A stretch of 64,000 nt of DNA from Chlorokybus atmophyticus (taxonomy: Eukaryota > Streptophyta > Chlorokybophyceae > Chlorokybales > Chlorokybaceae): positions 810,544 to 874,543 of the forward strand of contig RHPI01002090.1 in NCBI GenBank assembly GCA_009103225.1. The letters are read 5' to 3'. Below are positions 33,184 to 45,866 of this stretch, one piece after another (position 1 is the stretch's first letter; the number at the start of each line of letters is the position of its first letter). The notes beneath the pieces were generated by a model. That model was not told where the DNA came from and ran no database searches. It saw only the letters and a program-made list of their open reading frames with translations. A program made the position numbers and the translations under genes.

Positions 33184-35845
33184 ATGGCGGCACCCATGGC
33201 GAGCACGCACGCCCAAAGTGTGCTGCTGCAGCACCATACTCTGTCGGTCAGCTCGCCGTCGCATGCTGTCGGCCGACAGTCCCGCCGCGGACGGCCGGCG
33301 ACGAGGCGGCCGACGAGTATGGTGGCCTCGCCGCCCAGGCCTGAACAGGCAACGCAGAAGCCCGGCGGCTTTTCAGGTTTCTGTGTGCATGTGTGTTAAC
33401 AGGTTCCGCTTAAGTGCTATGCGTGGCCTGACACCTTCAGTTATGCTGTGAATGCCAGGTTTAGGACAGAAGCTACCAGACGACCAACGGCTGAAAATAG
33501 CCATTGTTGGCTCAGGGCTTGCAGGTAAGGTTATGTGTGTGGTGTTGCTTCCTGACATTGCAATGCCATTCTAGTATTGTTTCTGCAAGCTCTTGTGGTA
33601 TCGACATCTTCACCCACTCATTTAACTACAGGCATGTCAACTGCTGTTGAACTGCTCGATGCCGGGCATGATGTTGAGTTGTACGAGTCAAGACCTTTCA
33701 TTGGAGGCAAAGTTGCGTCATTTCAAGACAAGGACGGGAACCACATAGAAATGGGCTTGCATGTGTTTTTTGGATGTTATTTCAATTTGTTCCGTTTGAT
33801 GACCAAGGTATATCCGTTTCCCATCAGTCCCATGCGCATGTGTGTCGTTTGCTAATACCAGATTTATTATTGCAGTGTGGCGTTTTGGACAACCTTCTTC
33901 TCAAGGAGCACACACACACATTTGTAAACAAGGGCGGGGATGTGCGCGATCTGGACTTTAGGTTTATCGTTGGTGCCCCTTTCCATGGGCTCAAAGCATT
34001 TTTTACAACACCCCAGTTGACGGCCCTTGACAAAGCACAGAATGCACTTGCCTTGGGTCTTAGCCCAGTTGTCAGGGCTTTGGTTGATCCCGATGGTGCC
34101 ATGCGTGACATTCGCGAGCTTGATAAGGCAAGTGGTTTTCTTTTGCTGTCTTTACGCATGCAGCACCGCATTTTGTGCATCACACATTGCTGGTGTGTGT
34201 AAGAGATTGTGTAGCAAGTGGGTTAGACTCTGACGTGCTGACATGTCCATCAGGTGAGCTTTACAGACTGGTTCAAATCACATGGCGGGTCACAAGGCAG
34301 CATTGACCGCATGTGGGACCCAATTGCCTATGCCTTGGGCTTTATCGATTGCGATAACATATCCGCGCGCTGCATGCTTACAATTTTCCAGGTATGCCTT
34401 TCAGACTGTTAGCTTCATCGTGCTGCGCATTTCTGTCATTCTCTTCCAACACTTGTGCGAGTGCAATTCATCATGTAGGTCGACCAATGCATTGTGTCTA
34501 CAGTTTTTTGCGACAAAGACGGACGCTTCCAAATTGAGGATGTTGGCTGGGTCGCCTGCCGATTATTTGCTGGCTCCCATCTCTAAGTACATCACAGAAC
34601 GAGGAGGCACATTTCACATACGCACAGGTTGCCGTGAGGTGCTGTACGATGAGGATGCTGCGGGGGTTCCACGGGTTACAGGGTTGTCTGTCAGCAAGGT
34701 AAGTTCTCGCACTCATTGCTCATGGCGGCAACATTGAGTTTGTTGTTTTTCCCCTCTCCCTCGTTTTGGCTGACCGCATCCACTCTCAAACAGGCTACTG
34801 AGAAGTCAGTCATCAAGGCTGATGCTTATGTGGCCGCTTGCGACGTGCCTGGCATCAAGAGGTTGCTTCCCCAAGCCTGGCGCAAGTAAGTAGCACTTGT
34901 GTACTGTCAATAGGTCATTTCTCGAGGACATGTTGCTGTATTTTGCATGGCTCTTGTTTGCTACCTGCAAGGACTTTTGACGCTGTAGTTGGTGCAAGTA
35001 GATGCAGCTGACTGAGTGCCTGGCACTGAGTTTCTTTGTCACGCTAATGCAGGATCGACATGTTTGACCGGTTACATGTGCTGGAGGGTGTGCCTGTCGT
35101 GACCGTGCAGTTGCGGTATGACGGATGGGTTACCGAGATGCAGGATACTGATGGGATGCGTGACACCAGCAAAGCAAGGGGTTTAGACAACCTGCTCTAC
35201 AGTGCGGATGCCCACTTTTCATGTTTTGCGGATCTTGCATTGGCCAGTCCCAAGTCGTATTACAAGGAGGGTGAGGGCTCGTTGATGCAGCTTGTGCTGA
35301 CACCTGGCGATCCCTATATGGGCACACCGAATGAGGAGATTGCTGAGATTGTGGACAAACAGGTAACCGCAGCATGCACGCATGCACAGCCACTCAGAAT
35401 TGTTGTATAGCTGTATGTGTGGTTTTTTGTGGCGATTGTTTATGTTGCACGATTGTTGGAGCTTGTTGCCGGTGGTGATTCCTGTTTTGCCCTCTGGTCG
35501 GTCAGGTGAAGGACCTGTTTCCTTCTGCACGGGATCTGAAAGTGACGTGGCACAGTGTTGTCAAGATTGCACAGAGTCTTTATCGCGAAGCCCCTGGCAT
35601 GGCAAGTTGCTGCTGCGTATCACAGTACTTGTGTGAGTCATAAAGCCCACTCATAACGGGGTGTTGGTTTGCAGGATGTGTACAGGCCAGACCAGGCAAC
35701 TCCAGTGCCCAACTTCTTTCTTGCCGGCAGCTATACGACGCAAGACTACATTGACAGCATGGAGGGTGCCACACTATCCGGCAGACAGTGTGCAGATGCC
35801 GTCCTGAAGGCTGCGCCAGCTCTCCTTGCTGCCCGCCAGTCATAG
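33184..35845 (+). CDS. ZDS: Zeta-carotene desaturase, plastid
   Basis: Plastid FAD enzyme that desaturates 9,9'-di-cis-zeta-carotene via neurosporene towards lycopene, in the poly-cis carotenoid pathway. Ten exons (33184-33376, 33459-33524, 33632-33807, 33876-34127, 34254-34391, 34504-34698, 34794-34885, 35053-35362, 35506-35601, 35675-35845) close to 562 residues, the usual plant length. Residues 1-60 are Ser/Arg/Thr/Ala-rich, as in a transit peptide. The dinucleotide site is IVGSGLAG at 80-87. Further family blocks: [44 protein letters not shown] with [20 protein letters not shown], and the C-terminal [19 protein letters not shown]. Two introns (34128-34253 and 35602-35674) have GC donors of the type GCAAGT. 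No other carotenoid gene is nearby. Confidence 0.98.
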
Positions 35846-36933
35846 TCGTGTAGAGGTGTTGTGAGTATTATCTTTCTATGTACCTGTAGACTGCTGGGAC
35901 TTTACTCCAGCAGCATATGCCTGCGCAGCAATCTCATTGTTACTGAACGAGACACACCTGACACCAATGACTTCTGTTTTTCAAAGCAACAGCAACATCT
36001 GCTCTGGAGAAGGTTGACCCCTCTGCTGTCAGAAGCCTGCTGTCAGAAGCCTCGGCTTTACTTACCTCATTAAGCTTTGCGGAAAAGCAGTAGACAGCCA
36101 AGCAGCATAGAAGACAGCACCTTGCTGGCACGAAAATGAGGCAGGTTGACGCAAACTGCCTGGTTACTAATTTGTGTGATACTTGAGACATGCTGTGAGT
36201 TGTGTTATGTGCTAGTTTTGCCGCAAACACTATGAAGTTCTTGTGCTGATGTGCACAAATGGCGCAACCAGCAAGTGAGACAGTACGCGCCCACTTGGAA
36301 CTTGATTATGACACGTCTGCAACATAATGCCGTTGCCTGCGGTGTGTCACTATTTGTCACTCATGTGTCATTGGACATACTGCACTTCCACATGGCTCCT
36401 GCAACGCTGTATCCAGCCTAGCCGGATCTGCTGCAACTATTCTGTGACCTCTGTCAGTGACCAGTCTGGCAACGCTGTTGACCTGCAGATGGCATATGAA
36501 CTTGGTTCATATTATATTCTGTGAAAAGTAGCAGTCCACAACTTCTGCCAAAGTCTACCGTTGCTACCCATGCAGCTGAACCTGTCCTTCAATTTGCGCC
36601 TGCCCTGGCGACTGTGGTTTGTGTCGTGAGTGCTTGCGTGTGCATGCAAATCATTGGAACATGAGGATGAAGCAATTCATGACTAAGGAAGCCTTCCGAA
36701 ACAGATGTGGTGCAACCAGCAGACAGACAACCCATGCAAAGGCTGATAACAAGCGTAGAAGGAATGACCCAGCTCCCAAACGCTGAGCCCGGTCTTGCGG
36801 TTTCCAACATCACATCAGCGCGTGGTATACTACAAAAGAGTCACTTGATACTCTACAGACCATGCAACATTCATTAGGAGCCACTCAATCAAGGCTTTGC
36901 GCATACCTGCCCACTAGCCACCAACAGCTACAA
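35846..36933. other. Convergent 3' flanks of ZDS and the ISN1-type gene
   Basis: About 1.1 kb between two convergent stop codons. Nothing coding is recognisable. Confidence 0.65.
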
Positions 36934-39594
36934 CTACTCCAAGTAAGGATTGAGTTTCTTCTTGCGGATATCCCTCAAGAGGAGCAACGTATAAAATGCG
37001 GTTTCCTCTGGGTTGGCCACCCATCTGCACGCCAAGAATGGCGCATGAGCAGCAGCAGAGCGCCATGTTCAAAAGTAAGATTGGCAAACTTACAGGATAG
37101 CGCAGATGTTGCGAGTTGCATTGTCGTTGCCACTGATGGTGAAGCGATCGCCGCAGTGGAGTGCCTCATGTGGAGCGCAGCGCAAAAACTGCATCAATGC
37201 TTTGAGCCCGATGCTCTTATTGCCAATGTCAACAAAGACATCATTGCCGCCATTGAATGCACAGAACGGCAGCGGCATCCCATCCAGCTGCGTCTGCACT
37301 GCCAATGCAATGTCTTCCAAAACCTGCCACGCAGGTGGTGAGTGCAAACACTACCAGCCCGGTAGTTTCAAAGGCAAGAATAACACGCATCAGCCTGTGG
37401 TAGTAGTCCGTAGCATGTCAGTGGTGTTCATGCATACAATAAACGCATACACCAAGCCAAAAGCATTGTGTGTACCGTGCCAGCTGTTGAACACAGTGTG
37501 CAGCGTACCTCATATGTCGTTTCATGGGATGGGATAATACCGACACACCGCTCCTTCCTGACCATCCCGCAGTCCAAGCGCAACCGAGCAGCGCTCGCTG
37601 TCAGAATGCCCTCCGCTTCAGCAAGTATCTTCTGGATGTCCTCGTCTTTCCAGCGCAGCATGTCCTCCGTCTGTATACAACAAGTGCAAGCAGCTTCAGA
37701 GCAGCTTGCATGGCATGCGTGCACTCAGCTGGAGAATCACACTACCTTCCACAACTCGTCCGGCACAAACGCCAAGTGTCCAGTGGCGTGACTGTACTTC
37801 AACAGGTAGTTGCATTCACCCCCCATGACATAGAATAGATCAGTGACAACCTCGGGTAGTGCGAGGGCTTTGAATGCAGCCAGCAGCCCGGCAAGCCTAG
37901 CTTCGAATCTGGCAGCCTCTCCTGGATAACCTGTCGACACACACCACACTCAACTTTACATTGCCGACTTGCACTGCAACCATTGCAATCATTTTGTGAA
38001 GAACCCATATCGCAAGGATGATCACCTGCTGCGGTAACAATAGCCACGCGCACGTTGCTGCGGAGCAATGCTATGATGTGTCCTATCATGGCATTGTCGT
38101 GCTGGAAGTGAGCGCCGTCGGCATACAACGTGCCGTCAGCATCAAAGGTAATTAACTTGAGCGTGTCGGCGGAAGCGTGTACTTGCGCAATGTTGAGAAC
38201 GTGCCTGCTGACCATGTGTCACACACACCGCCTGCTGCCACAATAGCTGTATACTGAACACACCTTATCTCTGCAAAATTGGGGGGTACATAGAGGCGCC
38301 GCGACAGGGACGCAAACTCGTCGTATTCCTCAAGTGCGGCAGTCAGCTTCAGCGTGTTGTGCATCTTGCCGATGGCTGGTACCAGTTGCTTGAGCCGGCT
38401 GCTGCGCTGATCTTGAACGTGTTCACGCATCCACTTCTCCATCTTCACCATGACCTGATTATGACATGCCATGCATTGCAGTCCTCACGCATTTTGATAC
38501 GCATGGGACAGGCGAATGCCACCGTGCACCAATGCTTGCACTCACCTCCATAGGTGTGTGCGTTTTGTGCATGCTGATCATGAACTCGATCAGTTGATCC
38601 TGCACAACAGCACGTCCAATGAGACGTCAAGTGTTTCAAAAGCTACTATATGTTGTCATGACAAACATGAGCATCCCATGACACAATCCAATATGGTTGA
38701 TAAGCGTGAGCTGCATGCATGGCCCACCTGCTCCTTGAGGTGGCCCTTTCGTCTGAGCACGCGGGCCTCATTGCTCATGCTGGCTCGTCCTCGCGCTTGC
38801 GCGTCCTGCATGTCCAGCAGCTCACCCCAAAACGCCGGATCCGTTACAATTGAGTTGGAGCTGCCGGAAGCAGCAGGAATCGGCGCAGATACCATGGCAG
38901 GCACTGCAGCACCTGCAGTTGCAGTTACAGGCCGATGCTTTGCTGGCTTGCTGGTACTTGTGCTGCTGCTTGAAGGCAATTGGGACAATGCTTGGCGTGG
39001 CCATGACGATGATGCTGACTGCTGTGACTGCTGTGACCTTGATTGAGGTGCTGGAGAAGACGAGCGTGCAAACAAAGGCGAGCTCGGTCGCGCGGGTGAA
39101 GGCGTAGCCGGCCTGTTTGCTTGTGACGACGAGGCTACCCGCACTGCAGACCGAGCAGCGTTTGTGCGGGAAGTTGATGCTGAGGAGGAGGATGTTGGTA
39201 AAGATGTTGATGTTGACGGTGGAGGTGGAGGTGGAGGTGAAGTCGAAGTGGAAGGCGAAGGCGAAGGCGAAGGCGAAGGCGAAGTTGAAGATGGTGAGGG
39301 CTGGGAGGGCAAACTGCTGCCGCTGCTGCCGCTGCTGCTGCTGCTGCTGCTGTGAGTGGGTTCAATCCCAGACAGGCTGGATTGCGCTGTGGTTGAGGCA
39401 TGCCCATCAACGACAGAGCAGCAGCGGACAATGGCACGGCGAGAAGGAGCCCTTGCTGCTGTTGTTGGTACTGGTACTGCTACTGCTAGTCTGCCCCGTA
39501 GCTGCTGCTTCTGCTTGCCGCATGCAACGTCTGGTGCTAGAATGGATGGAGACGACGCTAACACTGTGCTTACGACCGCTCGCGCAGTCAGCAT
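36934..39594 (-). CDS. ISN1: IMP-specific 5'-nucleotidase, ISN1 family
   Basis: HAD-superfamily enzyme that dephosphorylates IMP to inosine in purine turnover. Eight exons (38728-39594, 38546-38599, 38264-38454, 38026-38204, 37746-37930, 37509-37670, 37094-37323, 36934-37024) close to 652 residues. ISN1 signatures: LVPAIGKMHNTLKL, LSRRLYVPPNFAEIRHVLNIA, KLITFDADGTLYADG (nucleophile D392 and acid D394), VRVAIVTAAGYPGEA, FYVMGGECNYLLKY, FNGGNDVFVDIGNKSIGL, and HCGDRFTISGNDNATR with WVANPEET. The first 285 residues form one exon with long Ser/Pro/Thr runs; yeast ISN1 is about 450 residues, so this is a lineage-specific extension. Its start (MLTARAVVSTVLASS) could be a targeting peptide. The start is the first ATG after an in-frame stop, and an upstream exon cannot be excluded. 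Confidence 0.93.
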
Positions 39595-39914
39595 TGCACA
39601 AGTCAACAAGAACAACAAGGCCGCATCAACTCAGCAGTCTCCCGCCCAAACACCAACTCCGACCTCGCCACCACAATGCCACGTGAGCTAGCACATGTTC
39701 AAGCCAGCGTCCTTCCGTCAAGCACGCTGTACTTTACTTACACCCCTACGACGACGACCACCAATACAACGACAACCACCGCCGCCGCCGCCGCCGCGAT
39801 CACTGAACACCTTCCTCTGATTGCTTTCGTGTTCGCTTCGGGTTCAGTTCTGGTTCAGTATGGCACATTGCCACTCCTCCTTGTAGTCGGTTTGGATTAC
39901 AGGGCGGCGGCGGT
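39595..39914. promoter_or_regulatory. Presumed divergent promoter between ISN1 and TMEM18
   Basis: A 320-bp interval between two divergent start codons, with ACG/ACC trinucleotide runs and (GCC)n. The assignment rests on geometry alone. Confidence 0.35.
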
Positions 39915-41097
39915 ATGGAGGAGGCGGCGGCGGTGTTTGAGGTGTTTACGGAGCAGATCAGGGGGAAGCTCAGGGAGGCCAGGGAATTCGACTGGTACGA
40001 GCACGTCAGGGGCTTTGCTGCCGCCGTAGACTGGAAGGTCAGATGAAACTCAACTCCCGCTGTGCTGTTGAAAAACAATGTACAACAGCGTCACCACCTG
40101 TAATGCGGCAGCAGCAACGCGCACAGCACAGTCTGAATTCCACCACGTTGCTTTGATGTCAACCGTATACATTCCAGGCATGCAGAGTAAAGCCTGCATA
40201 TCGGGTTGCATGTACTTGTTTACTGTGCATGCTTTGCGTGTATGCAATCGATGTAGGCGGTATGCAAATTGTTTATACACTGTTCGCTGTATGCACTGCA
40301 TGACCTGTTCGGCAGAACGTGGCTGTCAACAACTACACCAGTTTGCGAGATATCGTCGTGCTCCAACTGTAGATTGTGTGAGCAGCAGCAGCAGCAGCAG
40401 CAAGTTTCAGCTGTTGCCTAACATGCCGAGCGTTGAACGTAAACGTATGCAACTGATGGCTTGGTTTTTCCAGGAACCATGGCTGGTGACTTTGCTGCTG
40501 GCTCACGCCTCGCTGCTGTTATTCACGCTGCGCACACGCAAACAAGGCAACACGCAGACCATCCTGTTCTTTTTGCTATGTGAGTGTTCCAGAAAGTGGA
40601 CCACTTGTCACTACTGATGGGTGGCATGCACCTTTGTCAAGCCCAGTTGGCATCCCTTCAATCTGTTGTGTCTTTGTACATTCTGTCCTGTCCCTTTTCG
40701 AATTACTAATTTTTCCATGCGTGTTGTTGCATGTGATTGGTTCCGCAGTGACCGCCATCTACTTGGCGGAGCCTCTCAACACGTTCCTCAGACGGCATTG
40801 GCAGAGCTTTTCCGGCCAGAACTACTTTGACAAGAATGGGGTCTTCCTGTCTGTGGTGTATTCGGGTCCCCTCCTACTCATAGTCTTCGTCAACCTGGCA
40901 AGCGCTGCTGTATGGTATCCATATGTGTGTGCCTTGTCTGGTTGTTATTTACCATGCATGCATGCATGTCCGCGCAGGTGAATATGCTAATCACAACCTC
41001 AGAGATGCTGATACGCTTGAAGAGGACGGAACTGCAGATGAAAAGGAGAAGAGCCACGCAGAACGGGACGAACAAACCAGAAACCAAGCAAGAATAA
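39915..41097 (+). CDS. TMEM18: TMEM18 family membrane protein
   Basis: Small multi-spanning protein of the TMEM18 family, placed at the inner nuclear membrane in animals. Exons 39915-40037, 40474-40579, 40749-40909 and 40978-41097 close to 169 residues. It opens MEEAAAVFEVFTEQIRGKLR. Hydrophobic segments follow at PWLVTLLLAHASLLLF, ILFFLLLTAIYLAEPLN and VFLSVVYSGPLLLIVFVNLA, with the family motif NYFDKNGVFLS between them. The tail is strongly basic (LKRTELQMKRRRA), as in animal TMEM18. It is slightly longer than the human protein. The 436-bp first intron carries an AGC repeat. It converges on the CatSper-like gene, with 68 bp between the stops. Confidence 0.9.
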
Positions 41098-41165
41098 GCT
41101 TGCTTATTGGTATGCACAGGCAAATGTCTAACTAGTGCGCAAACTTCCTGCAGCCTTGGGCTATG

Positions 41166-44100
41166 CTAGTGCATGTGCAGTTTCTGTTTGCTGAATTGGA
41201 CATAAGACACTGCCAGCATGCCAAGGACGCCAAAAACAATGATGAGAACAATGAGAATGCCCAGCCAGAGAGGCATGGGCGCGCCGTACACACGGACAGC
41301 AAACTCCGCCTCCAGCTCGCAGTGGCTGTAGCTGTTGTCCAGCACGCGTGCCGCGAACACAAACAGACCGTTTTTGGTATGTGCGTTGAAGCTGATTCCA
41401 TTTCGGCCTGACCCGTTGAGAATCTGGTAGTAGGCTCCCTGCTCAAGCTTGCCGTGCACTGAACTTGACGAGTTGAAGCAGCTGTAGTAAGGGACCGCAG
41501 CCCAGTTGATGTCTGTGTGTTGGGAAGACTTGCGGATAGGGGAGGTTTTGTTGGCAGCATTGCCCAAGCTTTGCGCCAGTTCTATTGTGATGGGTGGCAC
41601 CAAGCATCCGGCCTGCATGCATGGGCACATCAGCTGCATTACCAAATGTGACATGTTGTGTTGGTGTCTCAGAATTGATTGTGCATGCAACCATGAGAAA
41701 TACAACATTAAGCACAGTTTGCGAGAGTGTCCTATGCCAGGTGCTATGTGGTGTACCCACCTGGTGTACTGTGGTGTTGAATAGGTAGTCGGTTCTGCCA
41801 TTGATGGACCACACAAGGAAGTTGGCGTGGTCCGCAGTTTTCACATACTCGTCGCCATGCCATATCTCTAACGTGGGCAGCAAGCCTGGCACTAGCTGGT
41901 AGATACTGGCAGGGCAGTCTTTTGTCGTGTAGCCAAGGACAGCATCTGGATTGCTGCTGCATTGTGTTGGAGGTGTAATGCCGTCTTCATCTCGCACACG
42001 CACGCGCAAATACCGTCCTGGTGGGCAACCCACATACACTCGGCCCGTTTGCTGGACAACTGCACGAGCAGAAGTTACTATCAGCGGTAATTTTGGTCAT
42101 CTTCAACAGACATGATAGGCACATTGCAGAGGTAGCCAAAGGCACAAACCAATAGCGTACCATCACAAGCCAGTGCTGTGTGCACCGCAGAAACTCGTAT
42201 GTCAGTCCATCCTATGCTTTGCTGGGATTCTGGAGGCCCAACCTGCACTTGGTAGTTGTTTTGCACCATGCGCATGGAACCGGTATCTCTGAATGTTGCC
42301 GTCTGCACCGTGTGCGTAGAGATGTACCCGGGATGAGATACCGCCACAGAGAGCATGACATCAGGCACCGGGCCCCCGTTTGCCCAGTCTGCCAAAGGCA
42401 CAGCCGCAGTCAATGACGTGTTGAAGGTGGCCTGCTCGTTGGCGTCCAGCATCATCACTTCGGGCATGGAGTCCACCCATTGAAGCTGCGGGCATGCAGG
42501 CAGCTGGCCATTCATCACGGCTGCAGCAACGTCGTTGCCGACTGGTAGTTCCCAGATGTCCAACGCTGTTCCATTGCTTGTCAGCATGATGGCTCGCAGG
42601 CTTTCTGTAACGTCAAAGTCCAATGCAAAGGGCACTTTTTCAGGGAGACCAGACGTCACTTCCACAGCGTAAGGCACGCCAAGTCTACCCACAAGCACCG
42701 CGCCATCACACATGACAACAGCGAAGCGTCCACCTTCACTGACCACGACATCCTCAATCTCTTCATCTGTTGATGGAGATGCTGCTGAAGCCCTTCGCTT
42801 CAGTGCCACAGGTAGCAAGCTCATGCCAAGCATTGGGCTGAGAAGCAATGTGCTCCCAACCCACGCCAGCACTTCACCGCTGCTGCATTCAACAAGGCCA
42901 GCATGCTCGGTGCTGCTTGCACTGTCCACTTTCCACAGCTCACCAAGCAACCATCTGCCTACTGGCTCTCCGAGCGTTTGCGTGCCATATGGCGACACGC
43001 TGTCTGCAACGGTATGCAAGGACATTGCATCAAATTGGCATCGCATCAGTGCAAAACCGTTCGTGCTGCCTGCTTGCACGCCGGCCAACCCCAGCAGGTA
43101 CGGTTGCAAATGCAGAGGAAGTACTTCATGCATTGCAATAAGTGTCCAGAGGCGGCCTCCAGAATCCTTGTCTGCCACAGCATGCAGTATGAGACGCATT
43201 GCAGTCGGTTTGACTCGACACAACTATCGCAAGAAGTGCCTGAAGGCTCAATACTGTGCAATGTTGGGTGATGAAAATTGCAACCAAGCAGTATGCTCGT
43301 TACCTTGCAAAGGGCCACATGTGACAGAGGTAAACTGCCGCGCTCCATCCGCACTCAAGTAAAACTGCATTGAAGCACCAGCAGCAGGCGTCATGACCTG
43401 CTGCGGGGCATATGCCGCTAGCAATGGCTGCGGCGGAGGTCCTTGCAGAACTAGCGGGAAAGGGACAAAGGTGTTGTTGACAATAGACGAGAGGATGGAA
43501 CTAGAAACGCGCACTGGCGGCAAATCTGCGCTCTCACATATTGTCAACATCGCAATTGCTTGTATGGCCTTTTGTGAGCTTGGTGGTGATGAAGCTACCC
43601 ACCTGTTGAGTCTGCACCCATCGCGTGAGAGCATGTAGATGACATTGAAAACGAGTATGCAACACTGCTAGGGGTTCCTCCCAGTAAAGTGCTTTCATAC
43701 AAAGCTGTTATGGCATCGTACCGACTCATCTACACACATGAAAGCCAACACGTAAGTATGACAACCAACTGGCACAGCGTGCTTGTAAGCAACATTGCCC
43801 ATGCTGGAACTCAAACTGGCATATAGTACCTGTCCTGTTTGATAACTTACAACAGCACCATCTGTTACTGGTAGAGCATCAAACACGGTCGACTCTGATG
43901 TCAGTAGCCTGCCAGCCAGGGCGGACGTGAAAGCGTCAACTGAGAGGAAGGTATGTTGCGTGTTTGCGCTGTCTGTAACGACAAGCACTGCCATGGTTGG
44001 TGCGCAAGGGTTCTTGCGCAGTCGACAGCTGGCAGGAATTGGAGCCGTGTAGCTTGATGTTGTGTCTGGCACTGCAGCCACTGATGCCTGCACAGCACGT

Positions 44101-45866
44101 GAGTAAGCGTGGGAGAGAGAAATTGAAAAAGCGTAATTGGATACTGACATCGTGCTTATGCATCCGGGCAAACACATATACAGCCAGTCACCTGCAGTAA
44201 GCGTGGGGCCACCCTACAAGCCATGATTGTAACTCCGTTTCCATCAACAACCTGTGGCAAAGACAGATACATCATACCACGCAGTTGACTATGTATATCA
44301 AAACAAAGAAGCCGTGAGCATAGCGCGACTATACATAGCATAAATTGTGTGTACACCCATACCACTATACATGCTGCAAGGCATGCGCACCTACCAAGGG
44401 CACCAGCCCGGGGCCAGTTGTACGTAAAGTTGCTTGCCACATGCCCAGTGTTTCATTCATGACAAACGGCTCCTCGACAATGACCTCAGCAGCCAGGGGA
44501 GACGGTGCCGTCTTTCCTGGTAATATTTGCTGCCCTAGCGTGGGTTTCTCGCCTGCGACATGGCACTAATGGCACATAAGTTTCAAGATGGACAACACGC
44601 TTGCCATGCACCATGGTTCGCTTAGCACAAGTCACCTGTCCTGTAGTACAGCAAACTCAGTGTTTTGGAGAACTCGGAAGGAGAGCTGGCTGTTTGAGCT
44701 AGTTCATCTGGAGCAGCAGCATTAGAGTTCAACACCCAGGCGCTGACTCGTATCCTGCATGGGCGCGAAAATTGAGGAAAAGGCGAGCTTTCTTCCTGCC
44801 ACATGTTGCGTCTGCGTTTGCCGGCTTGTTACCTTGAGTATGCAGGCAGAACTAGTCGCGGCAAAGCTAAGCTCCCTGCTGTTGTGTTTGTTGCAGCAGC
44901 TAAGAACCAGTCGTAACACCCAATGTCTGCTGAGAACCTTACGCTGACAGTTTCCAGAACATGCAGGCCATCAGCAGCGGCTACTGACGTATTGTAACAA
45001 GCGACCTGCCGTCCGCAAGCCAGCACTTAGTTCAATTGCGTTCAAGTGCTGCATGGGCACCGTCTTGATACCTGAAATACGCTCAATCCAGCAGGACAGC
45101 GCACGGTGGCTGCCACACCAGCTGGCTGAACTCCTGTAGAGCTTTCTAGCGTGCAGGTTGCAGGCACCTTCCACACCAACTGGTCTCCAGCATAGCCACA
45201 GACAGTGGACGCACCGCCATCTGTGCGTGTGCAACAATATTGGCGTTTATGCAGCATGCATGCATACCAAGCAATGTTTGACTGTTGGTGTTGTCAACTT
45301 GTGATGTAACTTTCTTCAACAGCAGCCAATGATGAACCACCACCTGCATGCAGGCATCATCACCTGCAGAAGTGGTGGCAACCAGTCGTGCTGGAACACT
45401 TGCACTAAAACGTGAAGGGTCTGCCGCAAGGCTGGCATATCTCACCTGTTGACAGCTCATGCAGTAAGGTAAGCAGCACAGAGCAGTTTGCAGTGCGCAT
45501 ACACAGTTGCTGCGCAAATGAAACCGTGCTGTTCAGGGCAGGACTCGGTGCACACTATAACAAAGCTGGGTTGCAACCTAACAGCTTTTCCAACTAAATG
45601 TGCAAATGCAACAGTTCTCCAGCTGTGCTGATTTGCATGGAAGTAAGTTGAGCAAACAACAAAAAAACAACGCCTGCTAACAACTGACGCGGTGAGCATT
45701 TTGGCTTGAAGTAGTAGCTGCATTGCATTGCATGGTCTCAAGCTGACACACCAACTTCCAAGTTTCCAGCTGGTAGCAAACTGACCTGTACATTGCTGCC
45801 AGCAGCAGCAGCCGTAGCGCTTGCCACACAGACAGCAAACCAGACTGGCAGAAGCAGCGCCACCAT
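41166..45866 (-). CDS. CatSper channel auxiliary subunit, delta/epsilon-like
   Basis: A type I membrane protein of roughly 1,100 residues. Exon 1 (45786-45866) is a signal peptide, MVALLLPVWFAVCVASA. Phase-closed exons follow: 45446-45554, 45268-45363, 45072-45220, 44833-45005, 44636-44754, 44395-44552, 44192-44251. An exon from 44087, two short exons near 43.6 and 43.4 kb and a large one (about 43180-42161) are certain as coding, but their junctions are ambiguous. Exons 41761-42059 and 41166-41612 finish the gene. The C-terminal part is diagnostic: VYVGCPPGRYL, NFLVWSINGRTDYLFNTTV, AGCLVPP, YYQILNGSGRNGISF, FAARVLDNSYSHCELEAEF, then a single membrane helix (PLWLGILIVLIIVFGVLGML) and a short tail. 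This matches CATSPERD/CATSPERE, accessory subunits of the flagellar Ca2+ channel in sperm. Many NxT/S sites and Cys residues fit an extracellular domain. Confidence 0.82.

Noticed and set aside
39117-39686. 189-codon plus-strand frame rich in Lys and Cys
   Set aside because: Antisense of the Ser/Pro-rich first exon of the ISN1 gene; its composition is the complement of that low-complexity sequence.
45364-45517. Continuous frame through VRYASLAADPSRFSAS in the CatSper-like gene as coding
   Set aside because: A consensus donor (GTGAGA) and a pyrimidine-rich acceptor (CTTCTGCAG) bracket it, and excising it restores the phase of the flanking exons.
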